Shown here in pieces: positions 9,601 through 18,504 of a stretch of DNA of 18,763 nucleotides. The position numbers and the translations under genes were made by a program. The notes under the pieces are model-generated. The model was not told where the DNA came from. It did no database searches and saw nothing but the letters and a program-made list of their open reading frames with translations. Position 1 is the stretch's first letter, and each line of letters starts with the position of its first letter. Source of the DNA: Rachicladosporium sp. CCFEE 5018 (taxonomy: Eukaryota; Ascomycota; Dothideomycetes; Cladosporiales; Cladosporiaceae); the NCBI GenBank assembly GCA_002077045.2, contig KZ111153.1, positions 290,207-308,969 of the forward strand, read 5' to 3'.

Positions 9601-11350
9601 GGTCAAATCTTTGTGGCGCATTGTCGTACAAGAAGTGAAGCCAGTGAGCAACGAGTTCCGCTTTAAAGCTCAGTGGGAGGGTCGGAATGGTGTTCGGGGC
9701 GATACATGGGTGCTGTTCTCTGCATATCCCGAGCAACATGTCAACGGGCAATTGAAGCTCGTCTTCGGAAGCATAACGAACATCTCACAGCAGAAATGGG
9801 CCGAAGGCATTCAGACTCGGAAGATGGAGGAAGCCGTCGAGCTGAAACGCCAACAGGAAAACTTCATCGACATAACCTCACACGAAATGCGCAACCCGCT
9901 TTCGGCTATACTTCAGTGCAGCGACGAAATTATCGGATCACTCACCGAACTTCGTGCCAAGCACCCATCTTCAGATTCACGACCAATCACTGAAGAGATG
10001 CTTGCTAGCTGTTTAGACGCAGCGCAAACCATCAATCTGTGCTCCCAGCACCAGAAGCGGATTGTGGACGACATTCTCACACTTTCTAAGCTCGATTCTG
10101 CGCTGCTATTGGTAACGCCAGTCGATGCGCAACCGCTCAACGTGGTTCAACGAGCGTTGAAGATGCACGAAGGCGAGCTACAAGCTGCTGACATACAGAT
10201 GCGTTTCGTCGTTGACCAATCTTACAAATCGATGGATCTGGACTGGGTGCGCTTTGATCCGTCGCGTGTGCTGCAGGTCCTCATTAATCTTACCACCAAC
10301 GCTATCAAATTCACGACTACGGAGAGCAAACGAACGATCACTGTCAGTATAGCGGCCAGCAATACTAGGCCTAATGGTAGCGAGGGAGCGCCGGTCAAGT
10401 ACTTTGCTACCAGGAATCGCAAAATAGAGGCCAAAATGGAAGAGGATAAAGATTGGGGCACTGGAGACAAGGTGTACATCTTGTTCAGTGTGAGAGACAC
10501 AGGGAGAGGTCTAAGCGGGGAAGAGAAAAAGATGCTTTTCATGAGGTTCTCGCAGGCAAGTCCGCGAACTCACGTGCAATATGGCGGATCGGGACTTGGC
10601 CTTTTCATCTCCAGAGAGCTTACGGAACTGCAAGGTGGCGAAATTGGCGTCGAAAGCGAAGCTGGTAAGGGTTCTGTCTTCGCGTTCTACGTCGCTGCAA
10701 GGCGGAGTACGCCGCCTTCTGTCAACGAAGCCTCTGGTCTTAACGCCGCGCAACGACGAGACACGGTCGATCGCCGCACTAGGAGCGGGATAGTGCCAAC
10801 TCTCGGCTCCAATGGCACCACCGCACCGGTACCTGCCAAGCCTCTTACGCCAGTCAAGAAGAAAGTGCTCATTGTCGAAGACAACCTCGTCAACCAGAAA
10901 GTGCTGCAAAAGCAACTTCGCAACATCGGCACGGAGGTGCATGTCGCGAATCACGGCGGCGAAGCACTCGAGAAGCTCGCACAAAGCACGTACTGGTCCG
11001 AAGGCGGAACGTTGGAGCTAGGCGTTGTCTTGATGGACCAAGAAATGCCGGTTATGGATGGCCTGACTTGCACGCGGAGAATCAGAGAGATGGAACGAGA
11101 GGGCAAGCTTAGAGGACACGTGCCTATCATTGCTGTAACGGCGAACGCGAGGAGTGAGCAGATCCAGACTGCGTTGGACGCGGGGATGGTGAGTGCAGAT
11201 CATGATGGGTGCTGGTGATGAGCTGTGAGTGATGCTAACGTTTCTCAGGACGATGTTGTGAGCAAGCCCTTCCGAATACCGGAACTGATACCGAAGATCG
11301 AAGAACTGATGGAGCGGTTTCCGATGCCGAAGGCGCCTGCTGCTGGGTGA
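6671..11350 (+). CDS. Hybrid histidine kinase (PAS-GAF-PAS-HisKA-HATPase-REC)
   Basis: Two exons, 6671-11188 and 11249-11350 (60-nt intron, donor GTGAGT, branch GCTAAC, acceptor CAG). The product is 1539 residues with no membrane segment, so it is a soluble phosphorelay sensor. Order: a disordered Ser/Pro-rich N terminus with a KRAR basic cluster (about 170-182); a conserved block at 302-408 ending in ILWTCSTLRKRLRIISG; a PAS-type domain at 552-700 (WSSTSLGPIEEW, AMYWGEDLIAIYNEAY); a GAF-like region at 700-890; a second PAS at 918-1045 (EFAPVGMFIASSEGKITFAN); HisKA with phospho-acceptor His1071 in SHEMRNPL; HATPase with N box Asn1206, DTGRG (Asp1276) and GGSGLGLF (Gly1305); and a REC domain with Asp1404, phospho-acceptor Asp1456 (LMDQEMPVMDG) and Lys1512 (VSKPF) in the last exon. 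Autophosphorylation and relay to an HPt protein are expected from the family. The signal sensed and the fungal HHK group cannot be read here. The first ATG in frame was chosen. Confidence 0.93.
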
Positions 11351-11450
11351 GAGTGATGGTCATCACTACTCATTGACAGCACGGTGAACGCAAGGCAAGA
11401 CCCTTGGACGCGTCACGGTATAACGACGCGCAGAAAACGAACCCTTACGA

Positions 11451-11467
11451 GCAGTGTGTCACACTGC
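11451..11467. repeat. Perfect 8-bp inverted repeat, 1-nt centre
   Basis: GCAGTGTG T CACACTGC is a perfect palindrome around one base. It overlaps a second palindrome, ACTGCAGT (11463-11470). It lies 101 bp after the kinase stop. It could be a dimeric protein site or a small 3'UTR hairpin, and it may also be chance. Confidence 0.35.
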
Positions 11468-12734
11468 AGTATGATAGACCGAAGTCCTGAAGCAGCGGTC
11501 TGAGCATGCAACGAGGGTCAGCTTGGCAAGAATCCCAACGCCCGCATCAAGCTGCATTGCCGCCCAAGCGAAGGCCGCGCAGAGTCAGATCTGCTAAAAG
11601 ACAAAGACCGCATGAGTTTGTTACTGTGGAGCTCGCACCCGCTGAGCTCAGTGTCGCTGCAGGCATCATGTTGCCGGTTGGTGCCACGATGGACCTGCCA
11701 AGCTGGCGCGTCTACGAAGTGATGATTTGCGGCTAATTGCAATCCCAACTGCATGGATGCGCGCTCGCGAGGCGGCGATGCATGTCGGCTAGTAATGAGA
11801 CGTAGAGTAGGCTCAGTGTGCCTCTAAGGCCGAGCGAGGGAAGTCATCAGGCGTGGACCTCAGCCATCGTCACTTGGTGCAAAGTAAGCGGTGAGCCAAA
11901 GGGTGGCGGAAGTCTCAGATCAAGACATTGAATATGCCCCTCCATGTCAAGTCAGCTTCCCTACGTTCTCAAAGGGCTCCTCTTTGCCCCTTCGGACCGT
12001 TGCAGCAGCATCGCCCAAGCGCAAGAAGCGACGTGCATAGAGGCCAACGGCATTGCATGCAGCCACCGGCGCTTAGGCGCGTGCCTTGCAAGCATTAAGC
12101 TCATATCACACCGGCTTGTGAGCTGCCGAGGACCGGTGAAGCGACTCGTAGCATGCTCGCAAGCTGACTCTGGTGCTAAAGCAGATTCACTGTAGTTCAG
12201 AGGTGCCTCGGCGGAGGTCTGCTGCATTGCGCTCGGCTCAGGGTAGGAGGAGGTTTCCCGAACTGAAGGGTACGGTAGGGGACTTGCGGGCCATTGTGAC
12301 CGCGAGTCAGTCCAAATCGCATCCCACGCGAGATTGGATCGCGGGGATAACACGCGCAGTGAACGTGAACCTTGTCGAGGGACCGTCTGCTATAGCACAT
12401 TACTGCAGGAAGGAGCGATCGAAGGACCATGAAGTGAAGTCAAAGCTGCAGAGGTCTATTTATGAGTATCGTTCCCTGACTGCCTCCGGTAGTCGCAAAG
12501 CTCAGAGGTAGCCATCCTCCACCTTGCATCTCCCATTCAAGATCGCCAACTGCGCCGCATCGGCACAGCGGGTGAGATAGCCCATCCGCGCACCTTGTCA
12601 GTCAGGCTGAACATCGCGCGGGAGCTCACATCTCTCTCCCTACATACATCTTCCATTCTACTTCAATCATTTAGCGACGTCACTTGTCCTTCCGCTGCAC
12701 TTACGCGCCTATACTACTTTGCCATGCGGCGCTT

Positions 12735-12786
12735 GTAAGGCGTTGGAACTTGTTGGTCCTGGTCACTGCTTAAGCTGTGCTTGCAG
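12735..12786 (+). other. Candidate 5'UTR intron with short uORF
   Basis: A GTAAGG donor at 12735 and a TTGCAG acceptor ending at 12786 would remove 52 nt from the leader of the next gene. A short uORF starts at ATG 12724. It reads MRRL unspliced, or a 13-codon frame if spliced, and neither joins the main frame. This rests on sequence signals only. Confidence 0.3.
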
Positions 12787-12845
12787 TGGGCCACTTTGGG
12801 TTGCGCAGACCAAATAATTATTACATACGACGACGCGCCGCTATC

Positions 12846-15188
12846 ATGGCGCTGAAGAGCCCACTCATGCCTTCTCCTACTGGCGGATTGACTTCTGCTT
12901 TCTCACCTTATGGCGACTCGCCTAACTCGCCTGCGCCTTTCAGTTCCTTTCACCCCGGCCACTCGAACAGGTATTGAAGAAGCTATAGCACCAAGCTAAA
13001 GCGCACTGCTGACTCCGCCCCAAACAGGTCATCTGGCCCATCCGATTCTCTCGCACCGCCCGCAAGCCCATATCCCTCCCAAATCGAGCCCTCCCCAGTC
13101 GACTCCAACGGCACAGAAAGCACAGATATAGAGGAAGACGCGCAAGAGGAGCCGGAGGTCAAGTCACCGATACCCACAGCAGACATCGAGGTCAAGTCGC
13201 CGGACATCGAAATCAGCAGTCCGCAAAGTGCGAATAGTGTGAGTGTCTTGTTATGTCTCAGGCAGCCGATGAAGTCCGAGCTAACATGCGTTGCTGGGGA
13301 AGGAACGACCGCCTCCACTGATAACGCACTTGCCGAATCTGCCGCGCTCGGACTCGCAAGATGATGCGCCGCAGAGCGTTATACATGTGCCCAACGGGTT
13401 CAAGGATCTAGTGTCGCCAGGGACTGGGAGTCACGGAATATCGCCGGGGGTGCGATCGCCCAGTACGCCTGAAGCGAGTTTGATGCCTGAGGATAAGGTG
13501 GGTCACTGTGGTATCGTGGACGGTGAGATATGAGCTGACGTAGTGGGATAGCGACCCTCGACTATGTCTCCTGTGAACACCGATCTCCCTCACTTCGCAG
13601 ATCGGTCTACGCCGCGGGCACAGACGAGGAATGAGGTCGATGAGGAGCTGGAGAAGAGGAAAAGTCGGAGACTGTCAAGTCTCGAAGGTATAGTCCAATG
13701 CGGGCACCTTCGAATTGAGGAGTCCAAGCTGATGCAGTCACAGACATTCCAGAGGCGGCGCGAGATGGCGACGAGGACGAGCAGCCGGGTACCGCTGGTC
13801 TGGTCGGCGATGGCTCAATGCAGCAAGCTCGACAAGCTCTGGAGAACGCTAGTGATGAGCTGAAGAAGCTGCGGGATGCCTTGAGCGAGTGCTGGACGTT
13901 ATGTAATACTCTTGCTGGTCTGTCTTCAAGCCACCGGATGCGAACTTTCAAGTTTGCTGGACGACAGGAGCAGCAGCAATCCGCGTGGCGAAGTTGCTGG
14001 AGGCTCTGCCAACAGTTGTACGAGTCGAGGGACGAAGATCATGCATCGCAGACTACACCGACCTTGGAGCTGTGTCGAGACTTCTGTCAGTCCTTGTTCG
14101 AGTGCCGACAAAAGGGCGACGAAGCTTCAGATTCTGTCTTGCGAGTGAGCTTTGAGCTAAGCAATCACTTGTACAACACGCATGATCGGACTCTACCGGA
14201 TGCGTTCAATGAGCGAACGCTGGACTTCTACGTGACATTGTGTCATCGACTAATAAAACTACCCACAGATTTACCGCCAGAGACAGATGCACTCTTGCGA
14301 GCTTGTTGGTCACTGGCAGAAATGCTATTCAATCTGCGACAGTCGAGTCGCGAAGGTCGAACACCAGATGAAGAGCTACTTGGCTCAGCTGTACAATCCT
14401 GTTGGGAGCTCTGCGATCTCTTCCGCGAGGGGTGGACGCAGATTAAAGCCGATCGAGGGACTCCGAGACCTTCACAAGCAACCTTCCCTCATCGATCGAA
14501 ATCCTCACTAAGCTCTGCTAGAGGCTCAGCAGATCGTAGCAACTCCAGCCTCAGCGATCGCCACTACCACGATGCATCCGCTTCACTGCCTCCCGAAACA
14601 CCAACGACAATCTTTGACGATGCCACGACGGCGAGCTCCTCCCCAGATTCTGTGAACATCCCAAATATCCTGGTCCTCGGTCCGGCAAGCGGCAGCAGTA
14701 ATAACGGATCACTACGCGCAAGTGCTCCACATCACGATCGATGGTCTTCCAATGCGTCGGTACTAAGCGGCTACTCCGAATCTGCCTCCTCACAACGAAC
14801 ATCCAGCACCGCCACTGCTGGCTCTGAGGAAGCCCATCTGACTCGTCTGCGCTACTTGCTTCTCAAAGCCGCACTCAACACAGGCTACTCGCGGTCATCC
14901 CCACAGTCGCTGCCAGCCTACATCCAAGCGCAGCCAAACAGCTCATTCGGAAACTTGCCATGGCAGATCAAGGTCTGGGGAATATATCAGAAGCTGGTGG
15001 TGAACGACAAGAGTATGGGCAGCGCCAAAGGCCTGCCAAGTAGGAGGCTAGGCGCCAGCGATACGGCAAAGAGTGTCAAATGGCTTGGAAGGCACGAGCA
15101 ATGGGCTTGGATGAGGGATCTGTATCGGTTGGTCTTCGGGTTTGGGGTTGAAGAGGTCGAGAGGAGAGGCGGAGGTGTCCAGGTGTGA
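12846..15188 (+). CDS. Uncharacterised fungal protein with CWxLC helical repeats
   Basis: I do not recognise this gene with confidence. Five exons (12846-12970, 13028-13238, 13303-13497, 13552-13687, 13738-15188) with introns of 57, 64, 54 and 50 nt join in frame to give 705 residues. Residues 1-249 are disordered and rich in Ser-Pro/Thr-Pro (16 by my count), with EVKSP twice and a basic KSRRLSSL near 213, which fits a PKA-type RRxS site. Residues 251-273 look like an amphipathic helix leading into seven copies of a CWxLCxxL motif (274-452). A Ser-rich linker follows, then a compact C-terminal block from about 593 (LRYLLLKAALNTGY, LPAYIQAQP, WQIKVWGIYQKLV, WAWMRDLYRLVFGF). This block may match a fungal domain of unknown function (DUF7624 comes to mind, from memory and unsure). 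There is no signal peptide, membrane segment or catalytic motif. The likely role is a phosphoregulated scaffold, by inference only. The second intron uses an AAG acceptor. Confidence 0.8.
13890..14423 (+). repeat. Seven degenerate CWxLCxxL protein repeats (about 25-35 residues)
   Basis: Within the preceding protein the motif [CSY]-[WFRV]-x-[LF]-[CSA]-x-x-[LF] recurs with its first residue at 274, 309, 335, 360, 387, 412 and 444 (codons at 13890, 13995, 14073, 14148, 14229, 14304 and 14400). Examples are CWTLCNTL, CWRLCQQL, CRDFCQSL, SFELSNHL, YVTLCHRL, CWSLAEML and CWELCDLF. Four steps are 25-27 residues and two are longer (35, 32). Each unit looks like an amphipathic helix, suggesting a helical-repeat solenoid. 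Confidence 0.7.
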
Positions 15189-16152
15189 ACGAATTGGCAG
15201 CCAGACTGGAAAGCATCAACGCGCTGTCACTGTTGCTTGAAGGGGCCAAGCGCCACACAAGCGGGCACTTGACGACAGGGCCCGACGAACGGAACGAGTA
15301 AAGAAGGGAGGCTATCTTCATCGCATTTCGAGGCGATATCAGAGCGTTCGAGCGCAGCTTTTGCACAATTGTGTTGATTTCGACTGTTGGTAGATGGATC
15401 ACAGTACATCTAGGGTACCTGTTCGATAGCAAGACCACATAACCACCGACCGGCCCCGCGAATATTGTCCGTGATCGTGACATCGTCAGGGTCAATCATA
15501 TTGATTGAGCTGATCGGTGCGATAATGAGCAATTCGTTCATATATTGGCTGACATGAAGTATCAGAGCTTTTGGAATGCGTGTCGTATCTAGTCTGACTC
15601 GAAGGACTGTATAGCCAGGCCGCTGAGTAATGTGCTTCTATTGTTCCCGTCAGCTCGAGCATGATTCAAAAAAGGCATCATCCACTTGAACCTGTAGAAT
15701 CTCAGCATCGTTTCGAGCATGAGCTTCTGTCACGCGTTCGCGTGGCTGTCGCGCCGGCCCGCAGCTGTCTCACGGATGGACGTTTCGAATCGAAATTACC
15801 TACTCCTCCTTCGCGCATCTTGCACGCAACATTGGCGCTGGGCACAGGCTGCCTGGACCAATGCTTGCCTTGACGACCAGATCCATGGGCCATGGCTCAC
15901 GTAGACCGGTCGACTCCGTCAGCGGCTCGGGTACTGGACCGGAGACCTGCCTTGAATCTGCGGTGATGAGGTTTGTACTGTATCTAGACCCGATCGTTGA
16001 GAGTCTCGTGCTTCTTGTTATTTTTGCACGAGCTTGTATACTCCCCCTCTGTTCATCACGTTCATTACTTGTGCGTTAGAGAGCTAGACTCCTCGCACTG
16101 TCACTCATTCCAGATCTAGCGAATAGAACAGAAGACCTAAAGCTACTCCAAC
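15189..16152. other. Intergenic region and GH128 promoter
   Basis: No gene is seen in these 964 bp. Near the downstream gene there is a TATA-like TATAC at 16037-16041, directly followed by a C-run containing a stress-element core CCCCT (16044-16048), about 110 bp before the ATG. Both are weak single matches. Short open frames here have no recognisable content. Confidence 0.4.
15492..15508. repeat. Perfect 7-bp inverted repeat with 3-nt centre
   Basis: TCAATCA TAT TGATTGA is an exact palindrome about its 3-nt centre. It is AT-rich and TGATTGA-like, as for some homeodomain sites. It lies 304 bp after the stop of the repeat-protein gene and about 645 bp before the GH128 start. No function is established. 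Confidence 0.35.
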
Positions 16153-17438
16153 ATGCAGTACGCACTGGTACTCGCCGGTGCTGCACTTGTGCATGCAGCT
16201 CATGCTGACCATGCTCATCTCGATGCTCATCGCCATGAGCGCCGCATTGTCGACACGACGGTAGAGTGGGTTTACACGACTGTCACGAAGTATGTCACAG
16301 CCGGACAGGATATCCCCACGGCAGCTTCGCAGTATCAGCAGGCACCTTCAGCCGCGGCTCCACCTGTCGACACCACAGCGAACTTGGCTGCGTCGTCTGT
16401 CATAACGACCACTTCGTCGAGTGCCTCCACCGAGGAAGCTCTCCTTGCGTCGTCCGTGTACAGTACCAGCACCTCCAGCTCGAGCAAAGCCGTACCGACC
16501 TCGTACGCTGCACCGACCACCTCAACATCGTCGACTGAGCAAGCGCCGAGCGCGTACAGCAGCGCTGCTACGACTACCTCAACTCGGGCCTCTGCGTCTG
16601 GCATCACCAAGTCTAGCCTGACGCCCCGGGGAAAGAAAGCTGGGCTTTCTGGCTACGTCGGCTGCCAGGAGAAAGAGGCTTTTGCAGACCTCGCGCCCTA
16701 CATCAGCTGGTACTCCGACTACACTGCCACGACACCAGACTCTCAGGGCGTGCAGGGTATTCCGATGCTGTGGGGTGGCGATGGAAGTACGTGTGCCGAC
16801 ACTCAAGCCCGTCTTAGTGCGTACAACAGCTTGGTGGCCACCAAAACTGTGCCAGAGATCATGTTCGGTTTCTATGAGCCGGACTGCAACTGCCCCGACT
16901 CGTCCGAGATGACGACGGGCGAGGCTGCAAATGACTGGGACTCGCTCATCGCACCTCTGGCGAAGGAGGGCACAGTCTTGGGATCGCCTAGCATGTGCAA
17001 GCAGAAGGATGAGGACTTCCTCACCCCGTTCAAGTCTGCTATCAGCACGGAGTGGGATGTCACATCAGTGCACATCAACAAGCCGGATCTTGATGGCGTC
17101 AAGGCGGTGGTTGAGTACTACGTGAGTCGTGTCTGCTCATGTAAATCTCGGCGTGGTCTATGCTAATCAATGTGCAGTGGAACACCTACCAGAAGCCCAT
17201 CTGGGTTTCCGAGTTCGCTTGCGTGAATGACACACCAAGCTGGAGTCCTTGCACGAGTCAAGACCAGATCAACTCGCTCATCAATGACGCTGTGGCCTAC
17301 TTTAACAGCAATGAACATGTTGTTGCGTTCGGACCAAGCAATGGGAATGGGCTGGGCGATGTGTGGCCGTTGACCGACAGCGCTGGGAAGCTGACGACGA
17401 GCGGACAAACGTACCTCAATGCCATCAAGAGCTTGTGA
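16153..17438 (+). CDS. Secreted GH128-type (asl1-like) glycoside hydrolase
   Basis: Two exons, 16153-17121 and 17178-17438 (56-nt intron, donor GTGAGT, branch GCTAAT, acceptor CAG). The product is 409 residues. A signal peptide of about 18 residues (MQYALVLAGAALVHAAHA) is followed by a His-rich stretch and RR (30-31), a possible Kex2 site. A Ser/Thr/Ala-rich linker (about 50-155), likely O-glycosylated, leads to the catalytic domain from about 162: GLSGYVGC, ISWYSDY, PMLWGG, then FGFYEPD with the probable acid/base Glu242, GSPSMCK, SVHINKPD, WVSEFACV with the probable nucleophile Glu335, and GPSNGNGLGDVWPLTD. This matches the Glyco_hydro_cc/GH128 fold, whose characterised members cleave beta-1,3-glucan, suggesting a cell-wall role. 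FYEPD differs from the usual FNEPD. There is no hydrophobic C-terminal tail, so no GPI anchor is likely. The ATG follows CCAAC, a good context. Confidence 0.88.
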
Positions 17439-17687
17439 GGTAATACGCATATCCAATGTGGCTTCGATGGTCGCTCAAGCAGGTGCTTGAGGTTTCGATT
17501 CTTGTTTATAGCTGAGTTGATTGTATATCGTGTATAGAAGGTTTGACTTCTCTACCCCGCTTCAAGCGTGGGATCATCTGGACTACATCAATGCCGAATT
17601 CGTTCTCTAACCCACGGTGATCCCAATCCTATCTTAACTTCCCTAGCCACAGCATCAGCGCAGGGACCTTGGCGCTATTGGTTCACC
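17439..17687 (+). promoter_or_regulatory. Compact spacer: GH128 3' end and peroxiredoxin promoter
   Basis: These 249 bp must contain the polyadenylation region of the GH128 gene (AT-rich TTGTATATCGTGTATAG around 17520) and the promoter of the next gene. An ATTGG (reverse CCAAT) at 17677-17681 is only 6 bp before the next ATG, too close to be a normal CCAAT promoter box. Confidence 0.35.
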
Positions 17688-18297
17688 ATGGCTCGTAAGT
17701 CTTCCGAGAGCAGACCATGCCACACCGCTGACAATGACCTTAGAGCATAGCTTTCCTGTCCCAACCAACATCCCGGCGCCAGTCGACGATGGCGGTGCCA
17801 AACATCTCGAGGGGTATGAGATCCCTGCTGTGCAACTACCGTCGACGTCCGGGGAGAAGGTAGACCTCTCGACACTCCCTGGACTGAACATCATCTTCAT
17901 CTACCCTCGTACCGCGGCTCCCGGCGAGACTGTCCCAGACGAATGGAACTCCATCCCCGGCGCCCGTGGTTGCACGCCTCAAGCCTGCTCCTTTCGCGAT
18001 GCCAGCGATGACATCCTCTCCAATGGCGTGGAGAAGATCTTTGGCATCAGCACGCAAAGCACTGCCTACCAACAAGAACTTCGCGAACGCACCCGACTGC
18101 CCTATCATCTGCTGAGTGATGAGAGGCTGGAGCTAGTCAAGGTTTTGGAGTTGCCAACAATGGAGTGGGAGGGTAAGACACTGATCAAACGTATGGCTCT
18201 TGCTGTGCAGGACGGAAAGGTGGTTAATGTGTGGTATCCCGTGTTTCCACCGGATCGAAACGCGGGCGACGTATTACAATGGCTGAAGACGAGATGA
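17688..18297 (+). CDS. BCP-like peroxiredoxin (AhpC/TSA family)
   Basis: Thiol peroxidase expected to reduce H2O2 or alkyl hydroperoxides. The proposed exons are 17688-17694 (7 nt: ATG GCT C) and 17744-18297, with a 49-nt intron (donor GTAAGT, branch CTGAC, acceptor TAG), giving 186 residues starting MAQHSFPVP. This start is preferred over ATG 17734 because it has a strong context (CACC ATG G) and ideal splice signals. The thioredoxin-fold core reads IIFIYPRT, then PGARGCTPQACSFRD with peroxidatic Cys79 and a second Cys84 at the C-x4-C spacing of BCP enzymes. Then come IFGISTQ, LPYHLLSDE, LIKRMALAV and YPVFPPDRNA. About 18 extra residues (APGETVPDEWNSIPGARG) lie between YPRT and CTPQAC. There is no targeting signal, so it is probably cytosolic. 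It lies 249 bp after the GH128 gene on the same strand. Confidence 0.88.
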
Positions 18298-18504
18298 GAA
18301 TGTACATGTTGTGCGAGGAAGCAGCCGACGGTGACACGGCATAGATCGTCAACGTGAGTTCGTAGGGCGTCGGTGGAGAAACGTGAGATCTCATTGGAAT
18401 GTAAGATGTCTCGATGGTAAGGTAAGTGCTCTCCTGCATATATGACACTACTCTGCCTCCTATCAAGGTCGCGATCATTCGACCTTGCAATTACTGCCTT
18501 CATC

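Larger units (their letters stand above)
11351..12845. other. Long intergenic stretch, no gene recognised
   Basis: These 1495 bp contain only short open frames with no recognisable motif and no visible transposon ends. They should hold the kinase 3'UTR and the promoter and leader of the next gene. The last 250 bp are pyrimidine-rich (about 12630-12720) with GACGTCA at 12676-12682, a near-complete CRE/bZIP site. A degraded gene or a noncoding transcript cannot be excluded. Confidence 0.5.

Noticed and set aside
11961..12511. Overlapping open frames on both strands (112 and 130 residues) in the long intergenic gap
   Set aside because: No domain, signal peptide or splice-supported extension, and no coding-like pattern. 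Kept as gene-free.
16335..16610. Antisense frame rich in Val/Glu/Ala
   Set aside because: Mirror image of the Ser/Thr-rich GH128 linker, so open by composition.
17734..17745. ATG 17734 as peroxiredoxin start
   Set aside because: It lies inside a sequence with perfect intron signals. The upstream ATG 17688 has a stronger context and joins cleanly in frame.
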